From Antedon mediterranea (taxonomy: Eukaryota > Echinodermata > Crinoidea > Comatulida > Antedonidae), in NCBI RefSeq assembly GCF_964355755.1, contig NC_092672.1:15870501-15934500 (forward strand): a DNA stretch of 64,000 bases, in the 5' to 3' direction. The position numbers and the translations under genes were made by a program. This document shows, in pieces, positions 43,171 through 55,919 of the stretch. The first letter of the stretch is position 1. Every line of letters starts with the position of its first letter. The notes below the pieces were generated by a model. That model worked only from the letters and a program-made list of their open reading frames with translations. It was not told where the DNA came from and searched no databases.

Positions 43171-44019
43171 TAACGATAAAAATTGAATTTTTGAGTCTTT
43201 CTCATTATCAAAATCTGGCTAATTTAGTAGTTATAATTTAGTTTTATAGTTTTATACATTTTCATGTAAGGCCAATATGAGCATTGTTTTCAGGTACACA
43301 TGCACATTTGGCATAACCAAACTAGAGTATGATCAGAAGCGAACTGTTTGGTGATGTAATCCCCAGTTTCTTGTTCGTTGAGGAAGTGTAATGCTTACTA
43401 TGTCCATGTACTAATCAAAGTAGAGCTGTCATTTTTTACCTTAGATCACAGGGCTCGCAGAATCCTAAAATATTTGGTTGCCCTTCGGGCAAGTAGGTTT
43501 TATATTTTTGTTGCCCTCATCATTTTTTACTTGCCCACTATTTTAACTTAATTTTAACGTTTTATACCGCGACTGCACCGCGAAAAAACTTCGGTGAAAA
43601 ACGCCTATGCTTAATACACTGTTGTGTTTTTTTCGATGGATTTTAAGTATTGAAAACAATTTTTCAAATTTTTTCAATTACACAGTGATGTAGGCCAATC
43701 TTTTAAGAACATTTTACAGTAGTTTATTTTCTCATACGAGAAGAGTTGCGATTGTTTAATTAACATGGTGTCCTGAAATCCCTTGAAAACGCTATGTTAT
43801 TTCTGTTGGTTACGCTTCGTTGCACGGCATTGTTTGTCATCGATCGAAGATGTGTTCCATTTCGTGAATGAAAAAGGCGTATTCACGTGGGTTTACTTTG
43901 GGAGCAAAAAAGTTTTGCTTCTATTTTGCAATGACATTCCGAAATCAAGCTATTTTGCGATATTCAAAATGTAGTGGCCTAGACATGGCACTAATTATCT
44001 TACAATTATTTAATAGATA
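43171..44019. other. ABCF3 intron 1: one hAT-like end, otherwise nothing recognised
   Basis: CAGGGCTCGCAGAATCCTAA at 43449 followed by GGTTGCCCTTCGGGCAAG resembles one end of a hAT-type MITE; the other end was not found. Short open frames at 43783 and 43868 overlap and carry no motif. Confidence 0.35.
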
Positions 44020-44761
44020 TAGTCGACTCCGCCTAAGTCGAATTAGCGCAAGTCGAAAAATCGCGAAAGTCGAATTTTTAGGAGTCCCAATTCTTTCCTA
44101 TACATTAATGTGTAATTTTTATTTCTAAATCAAATTTTTCTAAGTCGAAATTCGTCTTTTTGCGGTCCGAATACCCACATTCTTTAGTGATTTATATCGT
44201 ATAAGTCGAAGTCACAAATTACGCGGCAACAACGCGTTAAAAAAGCCGATGAAACGTACGTAATTCGATAAACAAACAACAGAGGGGATAATGTGGGACC
44301 ATATCGGTTCTCTCAAGCAGTATACTATAGTATAGGCGGCGTCCTACAACTCGCGCTAGTGTATAGTGTATGAGTTGTTTCAGAGTTGAGAACTTGAGCG
44401 GCGTTTTGTGGGTACCTATTTTGTGCTAGACAGATGGCAATAAACAATGGATACCGATTTCGAATAAGAACCGAAATGTATTTATTATACGTTTTTGTAT
44501 TGTTTCGGAAAAATACAGTTTATCATTGCCGATAAAGAGGCTTAGCATTTATTAGGCCTAGCTAGCTAGCTAATCAAACTCAATTCAAGAAGGCTCTCGC
44601 GACAGGGCAGGGTCCACTAGGCCTAGGCCTAGCCATAGCGCAGCTAGTGAGTGAACCTAGGCCTAGGCCTAGCATTTTTTTGGCAAATCTGTAAGTCGAA
44701 GTTCGCGTAACTCGAATTTTTATACCGGTCCCATTAGATTCGACTTAGGCGGAGTCGACTG
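44020..44761. mobile_element. pogo-like MITE (GTCGACTCCGCCTAAGTCGA ends)
   Basis: Left end TAGTCGACTCCGCCTAAGTC and right end GACTTAGGCGGAGTCGACTG are inverted copies with TA outside. The left end has T for the usual C in its first base. Several AAGTCGAA motifs lie inside both ends. The centre holds a TAGGCC-rich patch. 742 bp, no gene. Confidence 0.85.
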
Positions 44762-45300
44762 TATATCTAAAATATTGCCTATAGAAATGTAGGCCTAGGC
44801 CTAAAAAGTTTAAACAAAGTACTTATGAAGGTGATGAGCTTGCCGAAGCCTAGTTGAAATCATAGAAGAAAAAAAAAACAAACATCAACTGACATCCGTC
44901 TATGTGACGTGAAACAATACGCATGCGTATAGCAAAAAACCTCACAGCAGCTGCCGTACGTAGTAGGAGCACATGGGTACGGTGTGTGGAGAGTGCGGGC
45001 TTGTGGAAGTTTACTTGTTGTTTCAGTAGAAGCTCGCACAGGTTGGATGAAAACAACCATCTGCTCGCACAAGTTGGTGATTGAAAACAACACAAGGGAA
45101 CTGTGCCGAATTGTGGTGAAAACCACGTGCTCCGCCAAGTTGGAGTTTTTGAAAGTTCAACTCTCGGCGATACCCGAAGAAGTGTATTATTTTCAATGTT
45201 GATAATAAAAAATAAACTAACTATTTAAGTATTCAATGTATTTATTAAATAAATTATTAGGCCTATTAAATTTATATTCTGTAATATTAATAAGTCAAAG
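44762..45300. other. ABCF3 intron 1: unassigned
   Basis: Somewhat GC-richer stretch at 44940-45180 with opposing open frames (44984 plus; 44860 minus). No known domain. Confidence 0.3.
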
Positions 45301-45977
45301 TCACTGTGGGAAACTAGAGGCTCGCAATTTAAGATATGTTATATTAAAATACAATAAAATATGAAAAATACAATTAATTAAAAAGAGTTGTGCCAGATGA
45401 GCAGGAGTAACAGCCTTGCTGAAAGGTGATGTATCGTGGTGGAGCGGATGACTCGCATCTTTAGAAACATCACCGAACATCTTATCAAGTAAATTAAAGT
45501 AGACCGACTCTGACTGCTGATCCCAACCAATCATCACCCTTACAAGGCGATCAACCTTGCTCTTTTTACAAGGTGATCAACCTTGCTCTTGCCCACTTGA
45601 GTAGCATTTTCACCCCAACCGACAATGCAATATGTCCATACACTACATATAACAGAATTATAAAATCACAGGAGAATGATTAAAAACGACACCCCAAGGT
45701 ATGTGAATATGAACGCGATCAATAGGATTATTTTTTATAAGAACCTAGTTAAAATTACTCTTCTTTTTCTAAAATCAACAATTATTTCCTTAGATTTAGA
45801 TGCATTCGATTCAAGATAATTATCATCACAATACTTTGTGAAATTATGAAATTCTTGAATATAGTGGGAATTATCATCGTTCTTAATTAAGCCAAACATG
45901 ACACATAGCATAGTTGCAATCAAAATACATGAAACTGAATGCAATTTATCACAAAAGGTTTGAAGACCAAAAATCAA
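45301..45977 (-). pseudogene. LINE reverse transcriptase fragment (palm end, thumb, C-terminus)
   Basis: The minus strand reads GLIKNDDNSHYIQEFHNFTK followed by YCDDNYLESNASKSKEIIVD, the region after the catalytic box in CR1/Rex-type RTs. A decayed 'LGVVF' block follows, then MIGWDQQSESVYFNLLDKMF and DASHPLHHD from the C-terminal part. It is frameshifted and internally deleted. Confidence 0.65.
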
Positions 45978-46015
45978 CGACTAAAACGGCATTTTTACTC
46001 TAAATACTGGTAAGA

Positions 46016-46454
46016 AAAATATTGAGAGACCACGTAAAATTGCACAATGTATTATTAAAGCTGATCTAACGCCTTGTTCATTTATCTATGAAAAGAGTAT
46101 TTAAAAAAAGTAAACAATATTATGAAAGACCCCACTCATCCGTTACATTACTGTTATAACTTAAAATAGATCAGGTATTAGGCTACGACCTCCAAGAGCA
46201 AATCTTTGTAGAACTAGAAAATCCTTCGTTGTAAATAGCATTCATATTTTTAATTCTAATGTAAGACGATAATGCAATTTTTAAATAGTTTTACATTTTT
46301 AACAGTTTTTTTTAATTTTTAACTTTTTATCTTGTATTTTAATCTGTTATAATACTACATTTTTTATGTTTTTTATTGTTGTTTTAATCTACCAAGCAAA
46401 GTGAATTTCCATTTTTATGGACAAATAAAATTTCTTGAATCTTGAATCTTGAAT
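46016..46454 (+). pseudogene. LINE 3' end with (CTTGAAT)n tail
   Basis: The plus frame shows NNIMKDPTHPLHYCYNLK and RLRPPRANLCRTRKSFVVNS followed by IHIFNSNVRR, the C-terminus of a CR1/Rex-type LINE. An AT-rich 3' UTR follows and ends in AATAAAATTTCTTGAATC plus two more TTGAATC units, typical of such LINE tails. It is opposite in orientation to the neighbouring fragment. Confidence 0.75.
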
Positions 46455-47563
46455 CTATGTGCACAAGTACGCACGTGCAACGCAAACAAAATTGAAATTT
46501 TGAAATGCTCAATATGGCCTGAAACGTGCGCAAAATTAATATTTTTTATTTGCGTAACACGCAAACACGTAAAACTTGCTCTTCTGAATTTCTGACCAAA
46601 ATGTCGTAAATTTGCACGTAACTTTGTGCTGTGTGGCTCTGACGTCATAAAACGAAGGTTGCTGCACATCACATAAAGGTCTATATTCATTCAAAGTCAC
46701 AAAATGTACTGGGGATCAAGTTTTAGACAAACCTGGCTTCCAGACAAAAGTTGCAAAGTTTTCAAATAAAAGCCCACGGGCCAATACCCCACTCTGAAAC
46801 TTTATGGAAATTAGCTTATTGTTTTTCACAGGTAAATTTATGAAAACATTCTTTTACCTATGAAACTACTTTATCAATTGTCCGTTACTAATTCCATGCA
46901 CGATGTACAGAGTAATATAAGAAAAATGAAAATACTGGGCCTCCTCCTCGCATGTGTACAGCTTCTACCATGTTGGATGCACGGTCTAAAAATTTCTTAA
47001 ATTACCTACCCAAATTGAAAATTGTGTAATCTATAATGACTTGACTGCTCATTGACCAATCAGTGATGTATTAAATGCACTGGGTTTAATGTGCTTTGAA
47101 GAAGCTTTCTATTTTAATTAATTTTGGTTAACTGTGTTGGCACATGGTTTTCTGTGTTCTTAGTTTTAATTTTCTAAATTTCAAACATGCTCCTGGGACA
47201 AGAGGATATGTCAAATGTGGTTCTACGACCGTAAAAAACACTTGTGTGGGTTTGCTCAGCCCCGCAACTGAAGCTGATGTAGGCTAATAAATTCTAATTC
47301 TGTTTTTTTCTAACGATTCCATCACATCTTATAGAGTTGTTTCCATTAATTAATTAAAATCTTACAAATGTGACCCACATTATCCAATCAAATGAGAATA
47401 ATATATTTACAGTAGGTGTGTATAAATATACTAATAAAATATATTATTTAAGACTCACCCTGATTTTGTGGGGGAGTCAATTAAGAAAATTGTTAAGAAA
47501 TAATCAAATGTTTGGTTGGATGTAATACAAATTTAATTTAAGAATCTCTTTTATTTTTAAAAG
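46455..47563. other. ABCF3 intron 1, distal part
   Basis: Contains GCACGTGCAACGCAAA / AAATGCTCAATATGGCCTGA sequence (46460-46640) related to blocks at 51800-51960 and 53220-53380, i.e. a dispersed repeat. No gene. The polypyrimidine tract before the exon 2 acceptor (TTTTATTTTTAAAAG) is weak but adequate. Confidence 0.4.
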
Positions 47564-47708
47564 GTGTGTTGGAAAGTGGGAGTGATGATTTTGAATCAGC
47601 AGAGGATATTAATGAAGCAGTTGGAGGATTTTTACTCGAAGTTGCTGGTGAGAAGGCTTCCAATCTTGTAGATCAAGTTTGTGAACAGCTTTCTAAGGTT
47701 TTGAAACT
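47564..47708 (+). CDS. ABCF3: ABCF3 coding exon 2
   Basis: 145 nt between an AG acceptor (47562-47563) and GTAAGA donor. It completes the Gly codon begun in exon 1 and reads VLESGSDDFESAEDINEAVG followed by GFLLEVAGEKASNLVDQVCE and QLSKVLK. 'GVL.SGS.DFES..D..EAVG..L.EV' is the characteristic N-terminal block of ABCF3. It ends with two bases of a Leu codon. Confidence 0.9.
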
Positions 47709-47881
47709 GTAAGAGCTCATTCCCACTCAATAGTAAAACCAATGTTTCACATTGGATACATTAAGACTGTCATTTTAAGTATGTCAATAGATTATTCCTA
47801 ATTAAATGTTTGAAAATTTAATTTTATACATAGAATTAGATAATAATAAATACTTTATTTTAACATGGAAAAGCTTGTATT

Positions 47882-50750
47882 CCCTTTGCAAAAAAACCGT
47901 ATACGAACGTATACGATTTACATACGTTTCGTATATGTTTCGTATAGGAAGTCCACTTCGTATACGTCAATTCGGAAGTTCCTGCCCGCATAATAAACAC
48001 ATACGAACCGTATACGATCATTTATAAACAATTTCCTAATTATACGCTCCGTATACGATCCGTATATGATCCGTATACGACGACGCGTGTATACAAACTG
48101 CATCGTATTACCAAGCGAAAAGGGACTGTCCCTCTTTTTACAAGACAACGATAGCATACGTTTACGATCGCAGGAGCATCTTGACTTCAATAATTAATTT
48201 ACAATTTGGTTTTTTTTCAGTCGGTATATGTACATTAAATTCCCTATGATGATTTAGTTCATAGTTTTCGCGAATGAAAATTTGGTGCTGTATTTTACTA
48301 GACGTTGTTTTTCTAGCAAGCATAAAAACCCACCCAGGCTGTTCTGTCTTGTTTATCCCCTCTGCTATTTCTTTACCTTTTGTATGTTCCATTAATAAGT
48401 GAATCACACAAAATGTGCTGTTATTAATTTGAAAGTGCTTTAAATAATATTAATGTACTTGGAAATAAATAAATAAATATTAAATTGGGCCCGCAGTATA
48501 TTAAATTTAAAACGAGTACGTAAAATCCATAAATTACGATTTAATAAAAATGTAGAATACATGTGGCTCCCTACTATATATATGGAATGATCCAAATAAA
48601 TTCGCCCACAACGTGCCTGTGTTTAATGTGTGCTGCATGCATGCATCACATGGATGGATCAGATTTCATTCATTTTCAATCATCATTGTTGATTTTTTGG
48701 CTACGAGTTTTAACTCACCATAAAAAAAAAAGTAAAAAATGGGATGTAGGCCTAGTTACAGTAGGCCAAAGTAGATAGTAAATTCGATGACTTCTAGCTA
48801 TCTAGGCTATAGGCATATTGTAATTGTATATATCGAATATGCAGTATATAGCTACTGCAGCAGCTCTAGTAAACTAAGAGTAACTAGGCCTGGGGAAAAT
48901 ACGCCAAGGAAAAGAGTCTGTGGTACACTCATTGTGAAAATAAGCTAGCTAGCTTTCCCCCATATATTAGATTTGGTTATATTGTATTATTTTAATAACC
49001 TACTCTAGCTAGTAGTATATCAACAACGGTGAAATGGAAATACGATGCATTATGGATATCATCGTTGCAGAGTTAGGGGGTGCCAACAAAACATTCAACA
49101 GCCAGAAATACAAAAAAGAAGCTCCGACGTTTTTATTTAGAGCATTTTACTATTTTAGGCATACAGAACTAATTGCTGTAAATTTCCTAGAGTTGTCACT
49201 GATAAATACAATAACCTACATATAACTTAAAAAATCCAAATGATAAATTGTACGTGAACGCAGTAAAACCAACCAGTTAAATGTTTGTTAAATAATTATT
49301 TTACATCTCTCTGGTAAAATGGTACCCTACGCCCCCATTTTTATGCCTCCATCTGTACACACGCCTGCCGGCTATTTGTTTATCATTTTAATGAATGTAG
49401 TACGAGTCTAACTCCAAATAAAGATATAGAACACATTTTAAGAATTCAAAGTGTTGATCTTTTTTAAGAATCTGATATATACCATGAATCATCTTTTTAC
49501 ATAATATACAGCATAAGCATGTACAATCTAATTTAATTGTCACACAATTGAATTAACAAAGGACAAGGATTTCAAATAAACTGTTACAAATAAACAATTA
49601 TTAATGAAATAGTTGGGGTATTGTTGGGTCCATGGGAAATCAACAATGTTTAGTAGACTTATTTAATTTGTTATTTAAAGTTGAGGGTAGTTATTTTTTA
49701 AACAATTATTGGAATACCATGAAAATAAAGAAAGATATGTTTTATGATTTCTTAATCACCAAGCAGAAATAATGAAAGCAATTCAATCTGTTCGCTACCG
49801 GGAATAAATTGAGATTCGATATAATTGTATTTACTATCACCACTAATTGTGTTTTTTTAAATTCATATATAATTCATAATTCATACAATTTATATATATT
49901 CAAAATCCGAATGTATTCATTGTTAAATAATAATTATTATAATGACCTTACTTCTGTTTTGGGTCATGGTTTTCCTCTTCGGCATTGCCGAATTATTGTT
50001 ACTCCATCTCCATTGCTACAACACACGTCGCGGAATAATATCGCTTAACATAACGATGTAATTTGACCACCCAAAGCTTGCACGTGGCGTGACGAATTGA
50101 GAACGACGAACCCGATGATTCACCCGATGATATGCATGATTGGCCACCAGGGAGCCGAGTCGACCACGAGTTGGAACTGTAGGCAACCGAGCAACGCTCG
50201 GTCGTCGTCGGCGGCTGCACTTACTGACCTCTGTCATTTTTTATAAAGGAAAACTGCAAACAACATCGTCGATTTGTGAAAATGGCCCCTTGTTTTTTCT
50301 AGGCCTACCTAGTAGTATACCTGTTTAGCGTACTTTATTTACTTGCGAAAAACGTTGTTTGAATTTTATCGGTAGCCTAGGCTATCTAATAAATATAGAA
50401 ATAAATATGATCTTATGTTCTAGCTCCTACTACTTATTAATAATTAATACTACTAGAGGCCTATCTATGGCTGGTGCTAGCTAGAGGACTAGCCCTAGGC
50501 CAGAGCCTACGTACGTATTAGTTGTAATGACAATTTAAATGTTTTATTTAGCTCTATTCTACTCATTACTGCTATTATAATTTATAAAATGGCCTAGTTT
50601 GTTCGTATATGATTCGTATACGATATTCTTATCATGAATAAACAACGTATACGTTACGTATGCTAAACGTATACGACGCCAACTCTTTGTGGAGCAACAG
50701 AGTGGAAATAATGTAAACAGTGAAATCGTATACGGCTTTTTTGCAAAGGG
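47882..50750. mobile_element. inverted-repeat element with many CGTATACG sites
   Basis: CCCTTTGCAAAAAAACCGTA at the left and its inverted partner TACGGCTTTTTTGCAAAGGG at the right share ~25 bases. Inside both ends the palindrome CGTATACG and near-copies (CGTATACGA, CCGTATATGA) recur, eight or more at 47897-48085 and five at 50608-50732. The interior (48100-50600) is AT-rich with TAGGCC patches and short opposing open frames (48162-48407 minus, 49034-49225 plus) that I cannot assign. No clear target duplication. It lies in ABCF3 intron 2. Confidence 0.7.
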
Positions 50751-51097
50751 TTACCTCAAAGGTGTTCTTCTACAAGGCCTTGGTTAACTTGCAGTACTAT
50801 GGATTTAAAATAACAAAATGAAAACTAGATTTAATTCGTCACTATGAGTATGACGAATTATAGGTTATATGCATTGATTTAAATAAAGATAATTGATTTT
50901 TAAAAGATATATTGATTGATTGATTTTCTCAGAATCTTTAATTACTTATAATATATGATAGGACCTTGCTAACGCGAACACCATAGCCGGTATCACAATC
51001 CGATCAAAGATCCATATGCGTATAATGTCATAAACCACATTTGTTGTTACATAATAATAAAGACATAAGTTAATTTTTATCTAGATTTCATTATAAA

Positions 51098-51250
51098 TCA
51101 TGTGTATAATCTATACACTAAGAAATAAATTTGAACAAACAATACGGATAATAAAAAAAAAAATCTTATTTCGTTTCCCAAGGTGAGACTCGATCTCGGT
51201 ACCTTGAATGCCATAGACACGAGCACAGACCACCTAGCCGTACACAACTG
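51098..51250 (-). mobile_element. tRNA-like SINE head in duplication unit 1
   Basis: The minus strand at 51245-51176 reads GTGTACGGCTAGGTGGTCTG ... GATCGAGTCTCACCTTGGG, with a B-box consensus match (GATCGAGTC) and an A-box-like TAGGTGGTCTG at tRNA spacing. The sequence after it is AT-rich. Predicted open frames on this strand are by-products. Confidence 0.5.
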
Positions 51251-52513
51251 ACTAAAAGTTGTAGAAAAATTCCTCCGTGTATTTACTATGCAGTAACCAC
51301 TTTGATGCAAATAGATTATTACATACCGAAATGAATTATAATTTTTTACTATGATGACATCTTTAAAATGTATACAAATGATGCACTGTCAAACTACATA
51401 CTTTTAACTTTAATATATGAATTTTTGAAGGAAGAAAGTTAATGTTAAGTTTGTTATTTTGGCCTAAGAAAATGTCATAATTTGTTTGATTGTCGAAATT
51501 ATGTTCTTTTAATTTAATATGCAATTAATGATGACTTAATCAACTTTTGTTCTCTTAATTTGATAATAAATCATACATATGATACATACACTTCAAGAAA
51601 ATGAAATAAAAAATAGGTGTTCCCCTGCATTCTGACGATATATATTAATTTTAAAATTTAGTATATTTTCACCATTTTGTTAACTTATACGTGCGTAGCC
51701 AGTCACTTTTGACGTGCTCGTATAACGCAATTTCGAGTTGAAACCTGAATCAAATATGATGATATTATTAAAGAAAGATTGTAAAACAGAAATCGGGCAA
51801 AAAGAGTGCGCATTAACGTTTAACGCGCAGTGCGCTTGCAAAAATCTGCGCACTCATGGCAATTTTTTAAACGCTTAAAATTGCCTGAAACGTACTCTAA
51901 TTTCATCGAAAATAAATTTTGACAATTTTGAACATTTTAAGCGCGCGTACGCAAGCGTTATATGCGCTACGCACGTAATTTAATTGCCATATGATGAAAT
52001 ATGACCTGAAATTTATGAGTACCAAATTTTGTTTAATTGTGATTCATGCTTGTGAAGATATGATTACAAACGTGATTTCGTAAAATCGCACGTAGACCGC
52101 GGAATTTTTGATTACGCATCGTGAAAATATAACCACATCGATTCCTGGCCATAAGGAATATACTCTGAAAACTTGACTTAGCTAGATGAAACTGATGCCA
52201 AGATAATGCACGGACAAAATAGTGCTAAGGAAAGAATAAATAAACTAGATTTAATTCGTCACTATGACGAATTATAGGTTATATGCATTGATTTAAATAA
52301 AGATAATTGATTTTTAAAAGATATTTTGATTTATTGATTTTCTCAGATTCTTTAATTATTTATAATATATGATAGGACCTTGCTAACGCGAATACAATAG
52401 CCGGTATCACAATCCGATCAAAGATCCCTCTGCGTATAATGTCATAAACCACATTTGCTGTTACATAATAATAAAGACATAAGTTATTTTTTATCTAGAT
52501 TTCATTATAAATC

Positions 52514-52670
52514 ATGTGTATAATATATACACTAAGGAATAAATTTGAACAAACAATACGGATAATAAAAAAAAAATCTTATTTCGTTTCCCAAGGTGAG
52601 ACTCGATCTCGGTACCTTGAGTGCCATAGACACGAGCACACACCACCGAGCCATACACAACTGACTAAAA
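52514..52670 (-). mobile_element. tRNA-like SINE head in duplication unit 2
   Basis: The same tRNA-like segment as at 51098-51250, 1420 bases further on, B-box GATCGAGTC conserved (52600-52609), A-box region with changes. Confidence 0.5.
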
Positions 52671-53659
52671 ATTGTAGAAAAATTCCTCCGTGTATTTACT
52701 ATGCAGTAACCACTTTGGTGCAGATAGATTATTACATACCGCAATGAATTATAATTTTTTACTATGATGACATCTCTAAAAATGTACAAAAATGATGCAC
52801 TGTCAAACTATATACTTTTAACTTTAATATATGAACTTTTGAAGGAAGAAAGTTAATGTTAAGTTTGTTATTTTGGCCTAAGAAAATGTCATAATTTGTT
52901 TGATTGTCGAAATGAATTTTTTTTAATTTAATATGCAATTAATTATGGCTTAATCAACTTTTGTTCCCTTAGTTTAATAATAAATCATACATAAGATACA
53001 TACACTTCAAGAAAATGAAATAAAAAATATGTGTTCCCGAGCATTCTGATGATCTATATTAATTTTTAAATTTAGCATATTTTCACCATTTTGTTAACTT
53101 ACAAGTGCGTAGCCTGTCACTTTTGACGTGCTCGTATAAGGCAATTACGCGTTGAAAAGTGAATAAAATATGATGATATTATTAAAGAAAGGTTGTACAA
53201 CCGAAATCGGACAAAAAGAGTGCGCATTAACGTATAACGCGCAGTGCGCGTGCAAAAATCTGCGCACTCATGGCAATTTTTTAAACGCTTAAAATTGCCT
53301 GAAACGTACTCTAATTTCATCGAAAATAAATTTTGACAATTTTGAACATTTTAAGCGCGCGTACGCAAGCGTTATATGCGCTCCGCACGTAATTGTATTG
53401 CCATATGATGAAATATGACCTGAAATTTATGAGTACCAAATTTTGTTTAATTGTGATTCATGCTTGTGAAGATATGATTACAAACGTGATTTCGTAAAAT
53501 CGCGCGTAGACCGCGTAATTTTTGATTACGCATCGTGAAAATATAACCCCATCGATTCCTGGCCATAAGGAATATACTCTGAAAAATAGACTTAGATAGA
53601 TGAAACTGATATCAAGATAATTCACGGACAAAATAGTGCTAAGGAAAGAATAAATAAAT

Positions 53660-54373
53660 AAATAAATAAAGATTTTGACAGAATCAAGAGGTTATATGCA
53701 TGATAATGCATATAACCTAATAAATATTTACAGAAATAATTACACCAATAATTTTTCTAGACTATTCCATAATCTATCACCACGATATGATTTTTTTTAT
53801 ATTTCGTTTTGGTTATCCACATGAAAATTACTCAGTGACCATGTAAATTCCAACTACAGTCCATTATTTTTAAGGAGCGCCTGCGTGATCGCGCTCCTCC
53901 GCGACCTCTAAAGAGAGCACTTAATTGCGCTCCTTAAATCAGAAGTCAGCCTGCTTTTAAGCGCCAATTTACTTTTATTTCATTCAATGCAGTGTCACAT
54001 AAACACCTCCTCTAGAGGGAACAGAACAAGTACCAACCAAATGTTTTTTTTTAATTAAACAATGCAATTTTGATGTATAAGGTATAATTAATAAAACAAT
54101 ATTTAATAGTAGGCCTAAATACATATTTATTATTTGGATAGAGATTCTTCCCTTCTGTCTTTATAGGGACCGCTGTATGTAAACACACCAAATTGACACT
54201 CAAATAACCTTTTATAAGGTGTAATATTAATATTAAAATGATACTTTGTAACTTACCAATATTTTGTTGCCAATTGTATTACTTTGTGAAATACAGGTCA
54301 ATAACTCCAAATTTTCTGTCCGATTTTTAGGCCTAGCTAGGTAGCCCGGGTAATAACAAAGTGCGAGGCAAGT
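53660..54373. other. ABCF3 intron 2: unassigned with a small hairpin
   Basis: A palindrome GGTTATATGCATGATAATGCATATAACC at 53691-53718 and a GC-richer inverted patch at 53869-53938 (AAGGAGCGC ... GCGCTCCTTAA). Otherwise AT-rich, no gene. Confidence 0.4.
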
Positions 54374-54382
54374 CAAAGATTT

Positions 54383-55203
54383 GGATTAGGCCAAGTTGAG
54401 CCGCCGACAAGTTGAGCCGCCGCCAGAAAAACGTTATTTTCTATGAAACGCCAAATGCTTACTTTCGCCGGTGCTCGTTTCTATTTAATAGAAGTTCTAT
54501 TTATATTAATTATTAGATATAACGATGTATATTCCAAAGTTTATATATCACGGTTTTTAGTATATATTATTAAATATTATAATTAAAGAGAAATAATTAT
54601 GAATATCTGACTTGTAGATTCCAAAATATAAGGCCTAAAACATGACCGAAAATGATCGTTTTTAGCCAAAAATGACGTAAACATGTTGCCCCCTTAGGCG
54701 GCAGTTGTATGAACTAGGCCTACTCCATTTTTCGGTAAAATAATTGCATAAAATCACCGTTTTTTAGTAAAATATTTTGTGTATTAACATTGTAAAATTC
54801 AATAAAATATGATATTAAAAGATAGTAGATAAAAAATAATTATTATTTAACCTCATTCGAAAAGTATCAATACTCTTAGTCCTGAGAGACAACATGATTT
54901 TACGCGAGAAAAATATTATGGAGTGCACTGCACTTGAAAGAATTTGAAAGATTTGAAAGATTAAAAACAATTAAATTATTAAATATGACTACTTTCCTTT
55001 GCTGTGTTGTTATAGCTGTTCAAACCAACAAAATTGTAGTATGTAATTATTATTTATTTTCATGACACAATAAACCTAAAGACCATGAACTTATGTACTA
55101 GGACACCCCTCTATCACTACGCGAAATGTCGTAAAAGACGCACTGGGCGTTTCATAGAAATTACCGGCGGCTCAACTTGTCGGCGGCCCAACCGGTCATA
55201 TCC
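54383..55203. mobile_element. MULE-like element with 9-bp target duplication
   Basis: CAAAGATTT flanks both ends (54374-54382, 55204-55212). Inverted ends start GGATTAGGCCAAGTTGAGCC and GGATATGACCGGTTGGGCC and share GCCGCCGACAAGTTGAGCCG, continuing to TATGAAACGCC at ~70 bases. GTTGAGCCGCCG is repeated twice in each end. A 9-bp duplication points to the Mutator superfamily. No transposase inside 821 bp. Confidence 0.82.
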
Positions 55204-55212
55204 CAAAGATTT

Positions 55213-55695
55213 ATGCAAGGCATCGTTTTAGCATCAACAAAAAATGCAATGCATCATGGTATCATTTCCCTAAAGTGCTAGGCCGGAAATTGATATTCAT
55301 GTAGCCTAGGCCCGCTAGTTCCCTTTCGCATCTGCCTTGCATTTGAATTTTGTTAACCAACTTTATCCTGAATACCACACCTTAGAATTAGTACTTTTAT
55401 GAAGAAAATCACTAAAAAAGTAAAACAAAAAATCCTTTAAGTTGATGATTTTACAGACGTTTTTCTCGCATACTGTTCAATACTGTTCTTATTTTAGTTT
55501 CTATGGAATGCCACAACATTAATAGATAAATAAATACATAAGATACAATATTATTATATATCAACATTTTCTACATATGCCTCTATAATTTTAAGTCTAG
55601 TAGTTCTATGTCGATTGTCGGACAAGTCTAGTCCAGTAGGTCTTTTCATAGGCGCTTTAGAATTCTCTCGCAAGTGTTATAGTCAATCATATAAC
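55213..55695. other. ABCF3 intron 2: no gene recognised
   Basis: AT-rich sequence between the MULE-like element and the split CGCCCTTTATTTT MITE. Confidence 0.3.
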
Positions 55696-55726
55696 ATACT
55701 GTAAAGCCCAACATTTTTGTGCGCCC
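55696..55726 (+). mobile_element. left piece of a split ACTGTAAAGCCCAACATTTT MITE
   Basis: ACTGTAAAGCCCAACATTTT at 55698 is cut by the TGTTACA element and continues at 62121 (CGCCCTTTATTTTCATGACT ... GCGATTGAACAACGATCGCG). The order of the parts follows an uninterrupted relative at 63597-63710. Confidence 0.7.
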
Positions 55727-55919
55727 TGTTACAACCGTTAATGTAGAAAACGCCAGCTAATGTCGAAACAATCGTTAATGTAGAACAATCCACCGCTTAT
55801 GTAGTAAAACCTCCAGCTTATGTAGAAACACCAACAGCTTATGTAGTAAATAAAAATCAACACCAGCTAATGTAGAAACGGTCAACAGCTTATGTAGTAA
55901 CGAAAATTGCCTCCCGTCT

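Larger units (their letters stand above)
50824..53659 (+). repeat. 1.42-kb tandem duplication
   Basis: Unit 1 (50824-52243) and unit 2 (52244-53659) begin ACTAGATTTAATTCGTCACT and run parallel at an offset of 1420 bases with few differences (single-base changes, a 7-base indel near 50851). Both contain GATAGGACCTTGCTAACGCG, a tRNA-like segment, and a GC-richer block with GCGCGCGTACGCAAGCG. The second ends in (AATA)n at 53646. The source is probably one dispersed element duplicated in tandem. Confidence 0.85.

Noticed and set aside
49999-50237. Arg-rich minus-strand frames
   Set aside because: Two overlapping frames through a local GC-rich patch, with no domain or splice evidence.
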